This document shows positions 50,201 through 61,895 of a stretch of 64,000 bases of DNA, piece by piece. Within the stretch, counting starts at the first letter, position 1. The number at the start of each line of letters is the position of its first letter. The stretch spans positions 18,122,913 through 18,186,912 of the forward strand of contig NC_046677.1 in assembly GCF_003369915.1 (NCBI RefSeq). Direction: 5' to 3'. The translations under genes and the position numbers were made by a program. Source of the DNA: Drosophila miranda (taxonomy: Eukaryota; Arthropoda; Insecta; Diptera; Drosophilidae). The notes under the pieces were generated by a model that worked only from the letters and a program-made list of their open reading frames with translations, was not told the origin of the DNA and did no database searches.

Positions 50201-51178
50201 CGAGAACTCCCCCTCCCATGGCGGGGTTTCAGCCGCCAAGAGGTGGAAGTCGCGTTGACAACTCTTTGTGCCACTTTCATGCAAATCGCTGTCCGCCGAG
50301 TCAACGTCTTAACACAATTTCGTAATTCTACTGTAAGCCAAGACAGAACGTTCGGCGGGCACTCGGGCACCCGCAGTGCGGCTATACTCTCGATAGAATC
50401 ATTAAAAACCTATTTCTGAAATAATGGTCTGTCAGTTATGATTCGATCTGCTGGTGCTTCTGTGGCTGCTGCTTCTGACGATGATGGTGATGATGATGAT
50501 GAAGGAAGGAAGCAAGAGTTTGAGGGCTTCCAATTTGGGGGCTGACCTATTGGTTGACTTTCCTTTTGGGTCACGATCCAGTTAGATGTCGGAAGCATCA
50601 GGTTTTGAACCAGCTTTTGCATTTAGTTTTTAAATGCTCTCGGGTTGTCGTTAAAAGTAGCACTACGCTTTGCTCCGAATAAGCACCCTGGGGGGACACC
50701 CTTTCAAATAACAAAAGATATACCATTTACAATAAGTAGTTACAGATAGAAATACTCGTGTTTATTTGCTCGACATCATAAATAATTTATACAAAATACG
50801 TACAGCTAGAGTCTACGAACTAATCTCGCTCTATAAGAAAGTCAGTTGCAATTCGCGACCTCCCACTAATCATTCGGAATTGCACAGTTCAAGTTAAAGC
50901 CTGGAAAAGGGCAGGGACAAAGACGGGCTTACAATTATGTAAATATTGGGATGCGGTGCTGATCCCGCTGGTACCGTTGCAGTTGGAGATGTAGCTGGAG
51001 CTGGAGCTGGAGCCTCTGTGATTGTTGGAGGTGGAGGTGGCCCGGGCTATGCGCAGTCATCTTCAGCTAAATGAGGCTTGGTGCATTCAGCTGGACAAGT
51101 GGGCATAGCCTGCTGGAAGAGAGTGGGTGTGGGGTGTGGCGTGTGGAGTGTGGAGTGTGGGGATGGGAGGAGGGGCAC
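41212..51178. other. Long noncoding stretch between RtGEF and the ZP-N-like gene
   Basis: About 700 bp of RtGEF 3' UTR (to the AATAAA at 41953-41958), then roughly 9 kb with no coding frame I trust. Features are simple repeats: GGATCT units near 44480, GGAGTC units near 46370-46400, TA runs at 47281-47292, a 14-C run at 48573-48586, GATGAT repeats near 49820-49840 and 50480-50505, and GAGCTG repeats near 50995-51015. TTTATT at 50761-50766 is a likely poly(A) signal (AATAAA on the - strand) for the next gene. Confidence 0.6.
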
Positions 51179-54100
51179 CTACAAGGTGCACTGATACTGC
51201 TGCTGCTGCAAGGCGCGGGGCAGCGTCTTGTGCGGCAGGTGGGGGGCCATCGACGATGTGGACAAGCGGTGGCCTGCCGGAGTCTTCGGCCGCAGCCGCT
51301 GGCGCTGCACCAGAACGAGGCAAATGCTGATGATTATCACAGATATGGAAACAGTTACCAGCACGCTGCTCAGATTCGAGCTTATGTAACGCAGTGTGGG
51401 GGCAAACACTGCAGGAAGAGAGAAGCGGAGGGAGGCTCCCGCGGTAATGGCTATCACGAATCACGATTGTCGCTGACAAGCTACTCACCCTCGTCGTCAT
51501 AGTCATCGCCATCGCCATCGTCTGGGCCAGCCTCGCGTTGGGCGGGTCGCGATCTGGCCGAGCTCCAGGAGTTCTGTGCGAGTCCCGGCGTCTGGTCCAC
51601 AACCAGTTTGGCATACTTGGTGCCCACCTGCTCCAGAGTCTGACCCCGAGCCGGCTCCTCCGCCAGACTGTTCACCTCCTTGAGGCTGGCCAGGCTCAGG
51701 GCGCGTCCCTGCTGACGACTGTTGCTGCTGTTGTGGGCCTGAATTGCTGGCAGGGTAGTCTCCTCCGTTGCAGGCGGTTGTGCCGCCTCTACCAGCGCAG
51801 CCTGCTCCACGGACTCCGCCTCGGAGTCGGACTCCCTGAGCACCAGCTCGCTCTTGTTGACGTAGCGCATCTGCCGCAGCTCCCTGCCCAGACGCTGGTC
51901 GTCGTCGTCGGGCTCGAAGGGATCGTTGGGCTCGTAGGCGGCGGCCACACCATTCTTGCCGGGCACAGTGAAGCTGGCCCGCACTGTCTGCATGCCCGAC
52001 TGGTAGCTGCAGACCACCACAAAGCTGGGGGGAGAGGCGATTTTTTTCAAGGTTAGGTTTCGGGTTAGGGCTGCTGGGGGGTCAAGTTACCGCCTCGTGC
52101 TATGCGTGAAGATGCCCAGGTTCTCCTGCACTGTGATGAAGGTCTCCACCGTGTTGGTCTCCGGCTTGACCATGCTGCCGCACTTCTTATGGTCGATCCG
52201 CATGGTGTACTTGTCGGCGGCATCGCTGGCGTCTCCTTTCACGCCGCAGTTGCCGCCATCCACGACGATGCGTCCCCCGAAGTAGGGGCCCGTCTCCACC
52301 TCGATCTCCGAGGCATGCGGCAGGCATTGCGTGGCATGGGCAGAGACTAGACAAAGGTAGTGGCTTGATTGGGCGGAAGAGGGGAGAGAGTTCCAGTCTA
52401 CTTACAACCCTTCGTGGGAATGATGATGCTCTGGCCGGGCAGGTGCCCAGAGGCGGCACTTTCGATCTCGTTCTCATCGTGGACCTCGGCGCGTGCATTC
52501 GGCCTGCGAGCACCACCCGCCTGGAGGCGCCTCTGTGTGGCAGGGCGAACGTGGAAGCTGTACCTAGTGGCCATCCTCAGGTTGTCCACGGCAGCGCTAA
52601 AGTGCTGGACTTGGAATCTATAGAGGGCAATGGAAACTCACTCAGGTCGGGCTCTTCTCCAGATGGCGAAACCACTTACCCTATGGGGTCTTCGGCATCG
52701 GCAGCCACCTCAGCGGTGGTGCCGTTTACCAGCTTCACGCGGCACCGCTGCGGACCGTAGTTCTGCATCTCGCAGTAGAAGATCTGGAATGCCTTGGGCG
52801 GTTCCACTTCGTTGCTCATATTTGTCACATTCACTGGGGACCCAGTGGCACCGACTCCGTCTTTGTCTCCAACTCCGTCTCCATTCGTATCTGTGTCAGC
52901 GGCCGACGGCACGAACTCCACTTCCCAGGTCAGATTCACCGATTTGTAATGTGGTTCACCGGCTACGCCGCGTATCTCTGTTGAAGGTTACCAAAGTGAG
53001 AACGGGCATAGGCATAGGCATCGGCATGGGCATAGGGAAATGGGGTTAGAGCCACAGCAGCAGATTTGTGGCAGTTGTAGTTGCAGTTCAAGTCGCCTCT
53101 TGCATGCAAATCAACTGCCAGATCAGAGTGGGGCAGAACTCGTTTCCAGACACGCTTTTGGATTAGTTTTATTTCATTTGCCGCTCTTGGGCACCCAATG
53201 TGCCACTAAGTGGCTGTTCCCAGCCAGAGAAGATCTGAGCACGCTGCAGTGACGTTGGGGCTCGCGGGGCTCTTAGGCTCTGCACTTTTTTCTCCTCCAA
53301 GTGATGGAGGATCAGACTGGAAGTGTGACGTGAATTAGCCAGAGGGGGCCAGCAGTTATGGCGAAGTAAAAACTAGATTGAAGATGGGGCTGGGCGGGCA
53401 ATGGGACTGGGATTGGGACTGCGATGGATGGAGGCAATTGCGGCAGGAACGTGCGCTTAAAGTGAGACAAATGGAGACTCGTTGCGATCTCCAGATCTGG
53501 AGCCGAAGAAACGGACTTATTACTGAGAGATGGAGCAGCATTTGAACGACTTGAATTAATGACTCGAGATTAATAAGGATTCTAATTTAAGACCATGAGG
53601 TGCTCAAAACTTCTCCAGAACAGTCCCAGATGTGCACTACGACCACGTAGATCAAATAATAGCTAGTTAGTGAAACAATACAAATAATAATATAGAAGGA
53701 TAAGGTCAAGGCATGCCAAACATGGACAATTTCAAATTTTTCTTGCCCACTTAGCCCCGATTTCCAAACAATTTCACAAGCCAGCAATGTCCCAGCGTCT
53801 GGCTGTGGCGCCTCTCCTCCAAAGCAGAACCTTGCATAATCCGCAATTAGAAACGCCATTTGCCGCAGCCAGGCATCTCAAGATGTGGCTGCTGCAAGTG
53901 GTTGCAAGTGGCTGCTTGTTGCAGGCTGCGTTTCCCATGTTGGAACCATTGACACCGATTTGTGTGGATTGCTGCAGGAGCGTTTTTAGGCGAATTTCAC
54001 ACAGAGAACAGGGAAAAGTGAAATTTCTGTCATGGCACAAATTCTGACATCGGGGCTAGAGAGATGCCATTGCCGCAGATCTGTGCTGCGCTCTGCTGGC

Positions 54101-55488
54101 TTGGCCGAGGCCGAACACTGATCACAAAATGCCACGGAGGATGACAAGGGGTTTCGACTCCAATTGCAGCATCAGTACATAAATCGTTTTGATTAATGGA
54201 CGTTTCTCCGCCAGAAGAAGTCTTGGGAAGTTTATCCATGACACTGCACTCGATTCGGAGATCAGTTCTGTTCATTGCCTCTTATGCAAGCGATTGGAGG
54301 GAAATAAAGGAAAAGTCACACCAAGACTAAGCCCCATGCATTTCCGAGATGCCGCCGCTGGAAGTTCCATTACGATCCATTGACACGACAAATTGCCGCA
54401 ATCTGCCCAGATCCATCTTGATCTGTCATTGCCCGTGATGTAATTGGGGGTCTGGCACCGCTTTGGCTAATTTGATCAGCATGATATGTCCATATGTGTG
54501 GTGTGCTGTGGTGTGGTGTGGTGTGGTGTGTGTTCCGCAGCGATGACTAGCATTTTGCTCGGCCTAATGGCACTTTTGCTCTCTCGAAAATCCTGATTTC
54601 CCGATGCAATTTCCGCTTTGCGGTTCTGGACCGATTCTGGGGCGGGGCTGCAGCCGCGAGCGCGGCTCTGTCTTTGACTCGGACTACGTCCCCCTTTTAG
54701 CAGTGGCCGGGAGGAAATGTTTGCACATTTCCCGCTTGTCCACTTGGCCGCTTGATTGGCACTGAATGGGGGACAGGGCCAGGGCCAGGGACAGCAGCAG
54801 AAATTAGCTGCCGGACAAGTTCGTTGTCTAAGTCTTTCGATGCCGGAGCGTGAAACGATTTCACTGCCAAGGGCAGGCCCTCGACGACTAGGGAAAATAC
54901 TTTCAGGAACACACATAAATGGGTACAGCAGCAGCAGCAAAGAACGGCATACGTCGGTGCAGCACAGATCGTGACCAAATGCAATTAGGCAGTCTCCTAC
55001 TCCAACGACTCCAGCATCGACTCCGACTGCGACTTTGACAGAGGCAGAAAGGAAACCAAAAGAACGAACGCTCCGACTCGAATGCTTTAAGTAGCTTCCA
55101 GTGCAACTGCAACTGCAACTGGGCCCTGGCTGGGTCTGGGTCTGGCTCTGTCTTTGGGTCGTTATGCATGTACAGGCATATATGTCTGTATATACCATGC
55201 ATTTATACTCCTCTGCTTATAGGACTCACCATACTTGCTACCAGCTTTGGCATTGTTGCCACGGCTCCCGCTTCTGCCGCCTTCGGATGTTTTCCCTGCT
55301 GTGGAGGCTGCCTTTGACGTGGCCTCGACCATCGATGCATTGTTGTCGCTGGGACTATTCGCTATTCGGGCACGCTGCTTGGGGCCTGGGGATGCTGCCA
55401 GCAGCGTCGGCAGCAGCAGCAACAGCAGCGACAACGTTGCCAGCGACAGCCTGCTGCAGCTGCCGCCTTGTATTGATTTCGTTGACAT
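51179..55488 (-). CDS. Type I membrane protein with FN3-like part and ZP-N-like module
   Basis: Six exons with agreeing phases: 55488-55230, 52977-52680, 52617-52406, 52346-52091, 52024-51489, 51408-51179 (TAG), 596 residues. Seen: a signal peptide (1-31, long Leu run LSLLLLLLPTLLAA); a Ser/Ala-rich stretch; an FN3-like part (about 88-250, SVNLTWEVEF ... RYSFHVRP) with NVT/NMS/NGT glycosylation sites; a ZP-N-like module (about 260-365) with four Cys in the contexts QCLP, NCGV, KKCGS and VVCSY plus FITVQENLGIF; an acidic spacer; and one membrane helix (about 534-554, VLVTVSISVIIISICLVLV) with a 42-residue tail. ZP modules polymerise in apical matrices. The second half (ZP-C) is missing, so a receptor or adhesion role is equally possible. 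I do not recognise a gene name. Confidence 0.85.
52978..55229 (-). other. First intron of the ZP-N-like gene
   Basis: A 2.25-kb intron (donor G|GTGAGT, acceptor CAACAG|AG). It contains GTGTG repeats at 54494-54533 and CAACTG repeats near 55100. A 240-codon - strand frame at 54476-55198 is Cys/Ser/Arg-rich low-complexity sequence and not called. Confidence 0.7.
54494..54533. repeat. Microsatellite (GTGTG)n
   Basis: Imperfect GTGTG units within the first intron of the ZP-N-like gene. Confidence 0.8.
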
Positions 55489-57097
55489 TATTTTGGTTGA
55501 TTTATTTCAGTTTGCTGTTTGTTCTCATCAAATGTGTGTCAGTCGGGAGCTGCTGGGCGATTATACGTGGGGAAAATGCAAGTGTTGCTGGTGGGTCCAC
55601 CGGTTGCACTGCACAGTTTGTCTTGTGGTCGATGGTTATTTGATATTTTGATTTATGGAGATTTATCTATCAGTTGAACGTAGCTTGGCCCCCCCAAATG
55701 CTAGTTTCGGCTGTGTTCTGCTCTATTCTCATCGGTTTAGTCTCCGCAAATTGCTTCGGGTACACTTTCCGGTTCTTCTTCTGGGAAAGAACCGTTTCTG
55801 CTGGCTTTATTTCACTATAGCTTTCCAGTAAATCCCATTTGTCACGGCACGAAATAAGTAGAATCTTCCGCTGCGATGGGAGTTACTCTTCCGCTTTGTC
55901 TGTGGCATGAACCGCGCGCTGCCAACTCTTTTCTTCGTCTGCGAGTGGGGCGACGGTTACTCCAGCGGGAGCCGAGCCCCGAACCTGGCCAAGTTCGATC
56001 AGCTGTTCCTACCCGAACGAACCCACACGATGCCAAGGCCGAACGACCAAGCGCCAGAGCTTTCGCAGCAACAGCAAAAGCTCGCTCACCGCTCGCTCTG
56101 CTCTCAGCGGCCACTCCACTTTGTGCTGTGCTTTAGGGCTTAATGAAATGTCCGAGGGGGGCCTTATCAGCGGCAGCTTATCATTTGATGGACGGACAAT
56201 TTTTAAAATGTCTGTTTCACTGCTGTTTTCTTTGTTTCTGTTTTTGTTGTTTTTTACGTTTTTCCTAGGGCTGAATTAAGAATCCATATTGGGCAAAGCT
56301 CTTTCATAATTAAGGCCTATCCCAAGCCCCCAAATCGATGGACTCCAATAAATTTTGCATTGTTGGAACCGTTATTTCGGGCTGTTTCTTAAATCAGGTA
56401 TCACGCGAAGCTAGAGAGAGAGAACCACTTTCCCTTTTCTCCGACTGCCTAATGCCCATTGCCCATTTCCATTGTCTTTTGTTTTTATTTTCTTTCTCTG
56501 CCATTGCCCTCACTCCCTCCTGCCACCACTGGCTCTGCTTTTGACTAATGCTTAATCAACAATATTATTGTTATTAGTTTTCTATAGTTTCCAATAGTTT
56601 TCTAAAGCGGGGCGGCGGCATACATAAATACATAGCACGCTCATCGCTGACTCCGAGCGCGACCGCGCTCCGAATCGAACGAAATCAATTATAAAGCCCC
56701 ACAAAAAGTTTCTCCATCGCAAAATAAAGGCGAACAAAGAGATCCAGGGCATATTGACAATCTATCAATAACTACGAGCATTTGCACTCATTGCATAATC
56801 AAAGCGCGTTGTTCAATTCCATAGCAGAAAATATTGATTACATTCAAAGAAACATTCGTAACTTCGGCTCCGACGTGCGACCTTTGGGTCCGGCCACAGC
56901 CGTGACCCTCTTCCTTGCGTCCCACGCATTTTTCTCCGCCTTTCCAGTCAGCTCGACATCGGTACTCCCCGCGGGGGATTCCGCCGTAGCTTCTCGTCCT
57001 CTTGGGAGGTCCAAGGGATGTGCTCCTGGCTGGCAGCCACTAGCTGTCCCGCTGCGGACCATAGCCATGATGCCGCTGCTGTGTCGCTGAGTCGACA
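55489..57097. other. Intergenic region with a possible + strand TATA box
   Basis: Upstream of two divergent units. TATAAA at 56690-56695 on the + strand, after a GC-rich palindromic stretch (GCGCGACCGCGCTC, 56657-56670), could start a transcript toward 57098. No clear start motif is seen for the - strand gene. Frames at 55876-56136 and 56782-57090 have no support. Confidence 0.3.
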
Positions 57098-57530
57098 ATG
57101 TCCCGTCCACCGCGGCAGGGACCAGTGATCGACGGCGGAATTGTTGGTTCACTCCCACAGGAACTAATGTCAGCCACCCCCCCAAACAGTGTGCTTCAGC
57201 TTCGAGATGCGTAAGTGAATCAGTATATAATTGTGGATTTTATTTTTAAATATATCTTCCTCGACAGAGCACTTATGTACCCTACGCCTTGCCAAAAATC
57301 GAGTCGTATCCGATTTCCCCCCGCCAGACGGAGTCCTATCCAAGTATACCTGCCAGAAATACTCGTATCCCAGCAGGATAGGAGCGGAGGGACAGGGGAC
57401 AGGTGACAGCAGAAAGCCCATTGCAAGATCCACACATAACAGGCCATCGTCATCCTTCGACCTGGTCATCGACCACAAGGACTTTCACTATGGTAACCAA
57501 GGAAGGGACTACGCGTGCACGATACTCTAG
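57098..57530 (+). CDS. Uncertain small gene with one intron; best end frame has a CaaX-like terminus
   Basis: Not recognised. An ATG at 57098 opens MSRPPRQGPVIDGGIVGSL... to a strong donor GATGC|GTAAGT at 57210; a 57-bp intron ends in CCTCGACAG at 57267. Splicing keeps a frame that stops at 57406 (83 residues). The second exon, however, has its best codon composition in another frame, which stays open to 57530 and ends in YACTIL, a Cys-x-x-Leu box typical of geranylgeranylated proteins. That frame cannot be reached from the ATG without a different acceptor or a frameshift. Either the start lies in an unseen exon, there is an indel, or this is a decaying gene. Part of exon 1 has an inverted copy at 61840-61895. 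Confidence 0.35.
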
Positions 57531-57636
57531 AATATAGAGTATAGATATGTAGATCTCGTTGTTGTTAGGTTTAAGGATTTACATAGTAGATAAGTTATTA
57601 TAACTAAAATTATTGAAAAATACACGTTATATAATT

Positions 57637-60594
57637 ATATAATTGTTATTCTTGATTTCTATTATTATAATTGTTATTCTTGATTTTTATTGAATAACTA
57701 TTATTATAATTGTTATTCTTGATTTTTATTGAATAACTATTATTATAATTGTTATTTTTGATTTTTATTGAATAACTATTATTATAATTGTTATTCTTGA
57801 TTTTTATTGAATAACTATTATTATAATTGTTATTCTTGATTTTTATTATTATAATTGTTATTCTTGATTTTTTTTTAATAACTATTATTATAATTGTTAT
57901 TCTTGATTTTTATTAAATAACTATTATTATAATTGTTATTTTTGATTTTTATTGAATAACTATTATTATAATTGTTATTCTTGATTTTAATTGAATAACT
58001 ATTATTATAATTGTTATTCTTGATTTTTATTATTATAATTGTTATTCTTGATTTTTATTGAATAATTATTATTATAATTGTTATTCTTGATTTTTATTAA
58101 ATAACTATTATTTTATTGTTATTCTTGATTTTTATTGAATAACTATAATTATAATTGTTATTCTTGATTTTTATTAAATAACTATTATTATAATTGTTAT
58201 TCTTGATTTTTATTGAATAACTATTATTATAATTGTTATTCTTGATTTTTATTAAATAACTATTATTATAATTGTTATTCTTGATTTTTATTGAATAACT
58301 ATTATTATAATTGTTATTCTTGATTTTTATTGAATAACTATTATTATAATTGTTATTCTTGATTTTTATTGAATAACTATTATTAAAATTGTTATTCTTG
58401 ATTTTTATTGAATAACTATTATTATAATTGCTATTCTTGATTTTTATTGAATAACTATTATTATAATTGTTATTCTTGATTTTTATTAAATAACTATTAT
58501 TATAATTGTTATTCTTGATTTTTATTAAATAACTATTATTATAATTGTTATTCTTGATTTTTATTGAATAATTATTATTATAATTGTTATTCTTGATTTT
58601 TATTGAATAACTATTATTATAATTGTTATTCTTGATTTTTATTGAATAACTATTATTATAATTGTTATTCTTGATTTTTTTTGAATAACTATTATTATAA
58701 TTGTTGTTCTTGATTTTTATTGAATAACTATTATTATAATTGTTATTCTTGATTTTTATTAAATTACTATTATTATATTTGTTATTCTTGATTTTTATTA
58801 AATAACTATTATTATAATTGTTATTCTTGATTTTTATTGAATAACTATTATTATAATTGTTATTCTTGATTTTTATTGAATAATTATTATTATAATTGTT
58901 ATTCTTGATTTTTATTATTATAATTATTATAATTGTTATTCTTGATTTTTATTAAATAACTATTATTATAATTGTTATTCTTGATTTTTATTGAATAACT
59001 ATTATTATAATTGTTATTCTTGATTTTTTTTGAATAATTATTAATATAATTGTTATTCTTGATTTTTATTATTAAAATTATTATAATTGTTATTCTTGAT
59101 TTTTATTGAATAACTATTATTATAATTGTTATTCTTGATTTTTATTAAATAACTATTATTATATTTGTTATTCTTGATTTTTATTAAATAACTATTATTA
59201 TAATTGTTATTCTTGATTTTTATTGAATAACTATTATTATAATTGTTTTGATTTGTTTTTATTGAATAATTATTATTATAATTGTTATTCTTGATTTTTA
59301 TTATTATAATTATGATAATTGTTATTCTTGATTTTTATTAAATAACTATTATTATAATTGTTATTCTTGATTTTTATTAAATAACTATTATTATAATTGT
59401 TATTCTTGATTTTTATTGAATAATTATTATTATAATTGTTATTCTTGATTTTTATTATTATAATTATTATAATTTTTATTCTTGATTTTTATTAAATAAC
59501 TACTATTATAATTGTTATTCTTGATTTTTATTAAATAACTATTATTATAATTGTTATTCTTGATTTTTATTGTATAACTATTATTGTAATTGTTATTCTT
59601 GATTTTTTTTGAATAATTATTAATATAATTGTTATTCTTGATTTTTATTATTATAATTATTATAATTGTTATTCTTGATTTTTATTAAATAACTATTATT
59701 ATAATTGTTATTCTTGATTTTTATTGAATAACTATTATTATAATTGTTATTCTTGATTTTTATTGAATAACTATTATTATAATTGTTATTCTGGATTTTT
59801 ATTAAATAACTATTATTATATTTGTTATTCTTGATTTTTATTAAATAACTATTATTATAATTGTTATTCTTGATTTTTATTGAATAACTATTATTATAAT
59901 TGTTATTCTTGATTTTTATTGAATAATTATTATTATAATTGTTATTCTTGATTTTTATTATTATAATTATTATAATTGTTATTCTTGATTTTTATTAAAT
60001 AACTATTATTATAATTGATATTCTTGATTTTTATTAAATAACTATTATTATAATTGTTATTCTTGATTTTTATTGAATAACTATTATTATAATTGTTATT
60101 CTTGATTTTTATTGAATAATTATTATTATAATTGTTATTCTTGATTTTTATTATTATAATTGTTATTCTTGATTTTTATTGAATAACTATTATTATAATT
60201 GTTATGCTTGATTTTTATCGAATAACTATTATTATAATTGTTATTCTTGATTTTCTTTGAATAACTATTATTATAATTGTTATTCTTGATTTTTATTGAA
60301 TACCTATTATTATAATTGTTATTCTTGATTTTTATTGAATAACTATTATTATAATTGTTATTCTTGATTTTTATTGAATAACTATTATTTTAATTGTTAT
60401 TTTTGATTTTTATTGAATAACTATTATTATAATTGTTATTCTTGATTTTTATTATTATAATTGTTATTCTTGATTTTTATTGAATAAATATTATTTTAAT
60501 TGTTATTTTTGATTTTTATTGAATAACTATTATTATAATTGTTATTCTTGATTTTTATTATTATAATTGTTATTCTTGATTTTTATTGAATAAT
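57637..60594. repeat. AT-rich satellite, 39-bp unit
   Basis: About 2.96 kb of tandem units with the composition TTGTTATTCTTGATTTTTAT + TGAATAACTATTATTATAA (39 bp). Roughly 75 units. Common variants are Gly/Lys-like switches GAATAAC/AAATAAC, a shortened unit of about 28 bp lacking the GAATAACTA part, and units with an extra ATTATTATA. Shortened units recur at intervals, hinting at a higher-order arrangement. No coding potential. Confidence 0.95.
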
Positions 60595-60679
60595 GATTTT
60601 ATGAAATTCAAAATGAAATTTTGAAATTTACGTGTAAAAGTGACATATTAAAGAAGTCTTTGAGCACTAGGCGCTGATA

Positions 60680-60808
60680 GGGACGGACAGCCAGACAATA
60701 ATATATATACTTTATGGGGTCGGAAACGATTACTTCTGGACGTTACACACATCCATTTTCACCACAAATCTAAAATACCCCTATACTCATTTTGAGTATC
60801 GGTTATAA
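60680..60808. repeat. Probable fragment of a dispersed repeat
   Basis: The text ATATATATACTTTATGGGGT CGGAAACG followed by CTTCTG and, 60 bases on, ACTCATTTTGAGTATCGGTT resembles a short dispersed repeat seen often in Drosophila introns and transposon remnants. I cannot name the family. Confidence 0.4.
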
Positions 60809-61005
60809 AAACCGCCCGTCAAATGGCTAAAATCTGGATGGGATACCAGGCAAACAGAATCAGCAGCAAGCAATTGTAGCAAATGCAAAAAATGGTGCAT
60901 ACTTTTGGGGGACCACAAGTTTTAAAAAAAATTCAGTTACCTTCTGCTGATTTCTGTTCGCCTGGTATCCCATCCAGATTTTGGCCATTTGACGCGGGGG
61001 GTTTT
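60805..61005. repeat. Imperfect inverted repeat of about 65-bp arms
   Basis: 60818-60870 (GTCAAATGGCTAAAATCTGG... to CAGCAGCAAG) matches the reverse complement of 60941-60993 with few differences; weaker pairing reaches 60805 and 61005. The loop is about 70 bp. It would form a long hairpin if transcribed. It may be a foldback element remnant. Confidence 0.75.
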
Positions 61006-61082
61006 TTTTTTGTACGGTGTCGCCCCTATCGGTGATTTCTTGAACTACATTTTCAAAAATAGAAAATTACAAACCCGTTTTG

Positions 61083-61840
61083 TTTTCTCCGTTATTTGAG
61101 CCCCGATCGGGACATGCGACGGCTTCTTGTGATTGGAAAAATGTCCCTGATTTTATGAAGTCCTTTTCAAGGAGCAGGGATATCAAGGATCAAAAATATT
61201 AATTTTCTCCGCTATTTATGGATCTGAGCGTGCGAAGGCTTCCTGTGATCGGAAAAATGTCCCTGATTTTATGAAGTCCTTTTCAAGGACAAAGGATATC
61301 AAGGAACACAAATATTGATTTTCTCCGTTATTTGAGGCTCGATCGGGACGTGAGGCGGCTTCCTGGATACGGAAAAATGTCCCTGATCTAATGAAGTCCT
61401 TATAAACGACCAAGGATCAAAGATTTTTTCACCAGACATATTTATCTTGTTTACTCCGTTATTTGAGGCCCGATCGGTACGTGCCCCACGTGATCAGAAT
61501 AATATCCTTGATCCTTCGGTAAGGACTCCAGAGAACCCAACCATACATATCTAGTTTTCTCGGCTATTTGTGGCCCGATCAAGACATGCGACAGCTTCCT
61601 GTGTTCGGAATAACATCCTTGATCTAATGCAGTCCCTATCAAGGGCCAAGGATCAAGGATATTTTCTAAAGACATATATATCTTGTTTTCTCCCTTATTT
61701 AAGGCCCGATAGGGCCCCCGTGATCAGAAAAATGTCCTTGATTCTTCGGTAAGGACTCCAACAACGCATATTTTGTTTTCTCGGCTTTTTGTGGCCTGAT
61801 CGGGACGTGCGACGGCTTCCTGTGATCGGAAAATGGTGCG
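61083..61840. repeat. Degenerate tandem repeat, unit about 90-130 bp
   Basis: About seven units start with TTCTCCGTTATTTGAGGCCC-like text at roughly 61083, 61203, 61319, 61453, 61556, 61687 and 61777. Each continues with GATCGGGACGTGCGACGGCT or a variant, CCTGTGATCGGAAAAATGTC, then CTTGAT and AAGG-rich text. Units differ in length and divergence, so the array is old. Confidence 0.8.
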
Positions 61841-61895
61841 GTGACTGACATTAGTTCCCGTGGGAGTGAACCAACAATTCCACCGTCGATCACTG
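61840..61895 (-). pseudogene. Inverted 56-bp copy of exon sequence at 57123-57178
   Basis: The reverse complement matches 57123-57178 with three mismatches in 56 bases, all transitions. The similarity begins exactly at CAG|TGATCG, and here that CAG ends a pyrimidine-containing stretch (TTTTTCAGTTGCAG) that looks like a splice acceptor. In the frame VIDGGIVGSLP the changes are one silent, Gln to Arg, and Ala to Val. It is a broken copy of one exon part. Confidence 0.6.

Noticed and set aside
54476..55198. 240-codon frame on the - strand
   Set aside because: Inside the first intron of the ZP-N-like gene; Cys/Ser/Gln-rich low-complexity text made by simple repeats, with no good codon composition.
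57123..61895. Interpretation of the 56-bp inverted pair as a simple Tc1/mariner transposon
   Set aside because: The ends CAGT...ACTG fit loosely, but no TA or longer target duplication flanks them and no transposase frame lies between.
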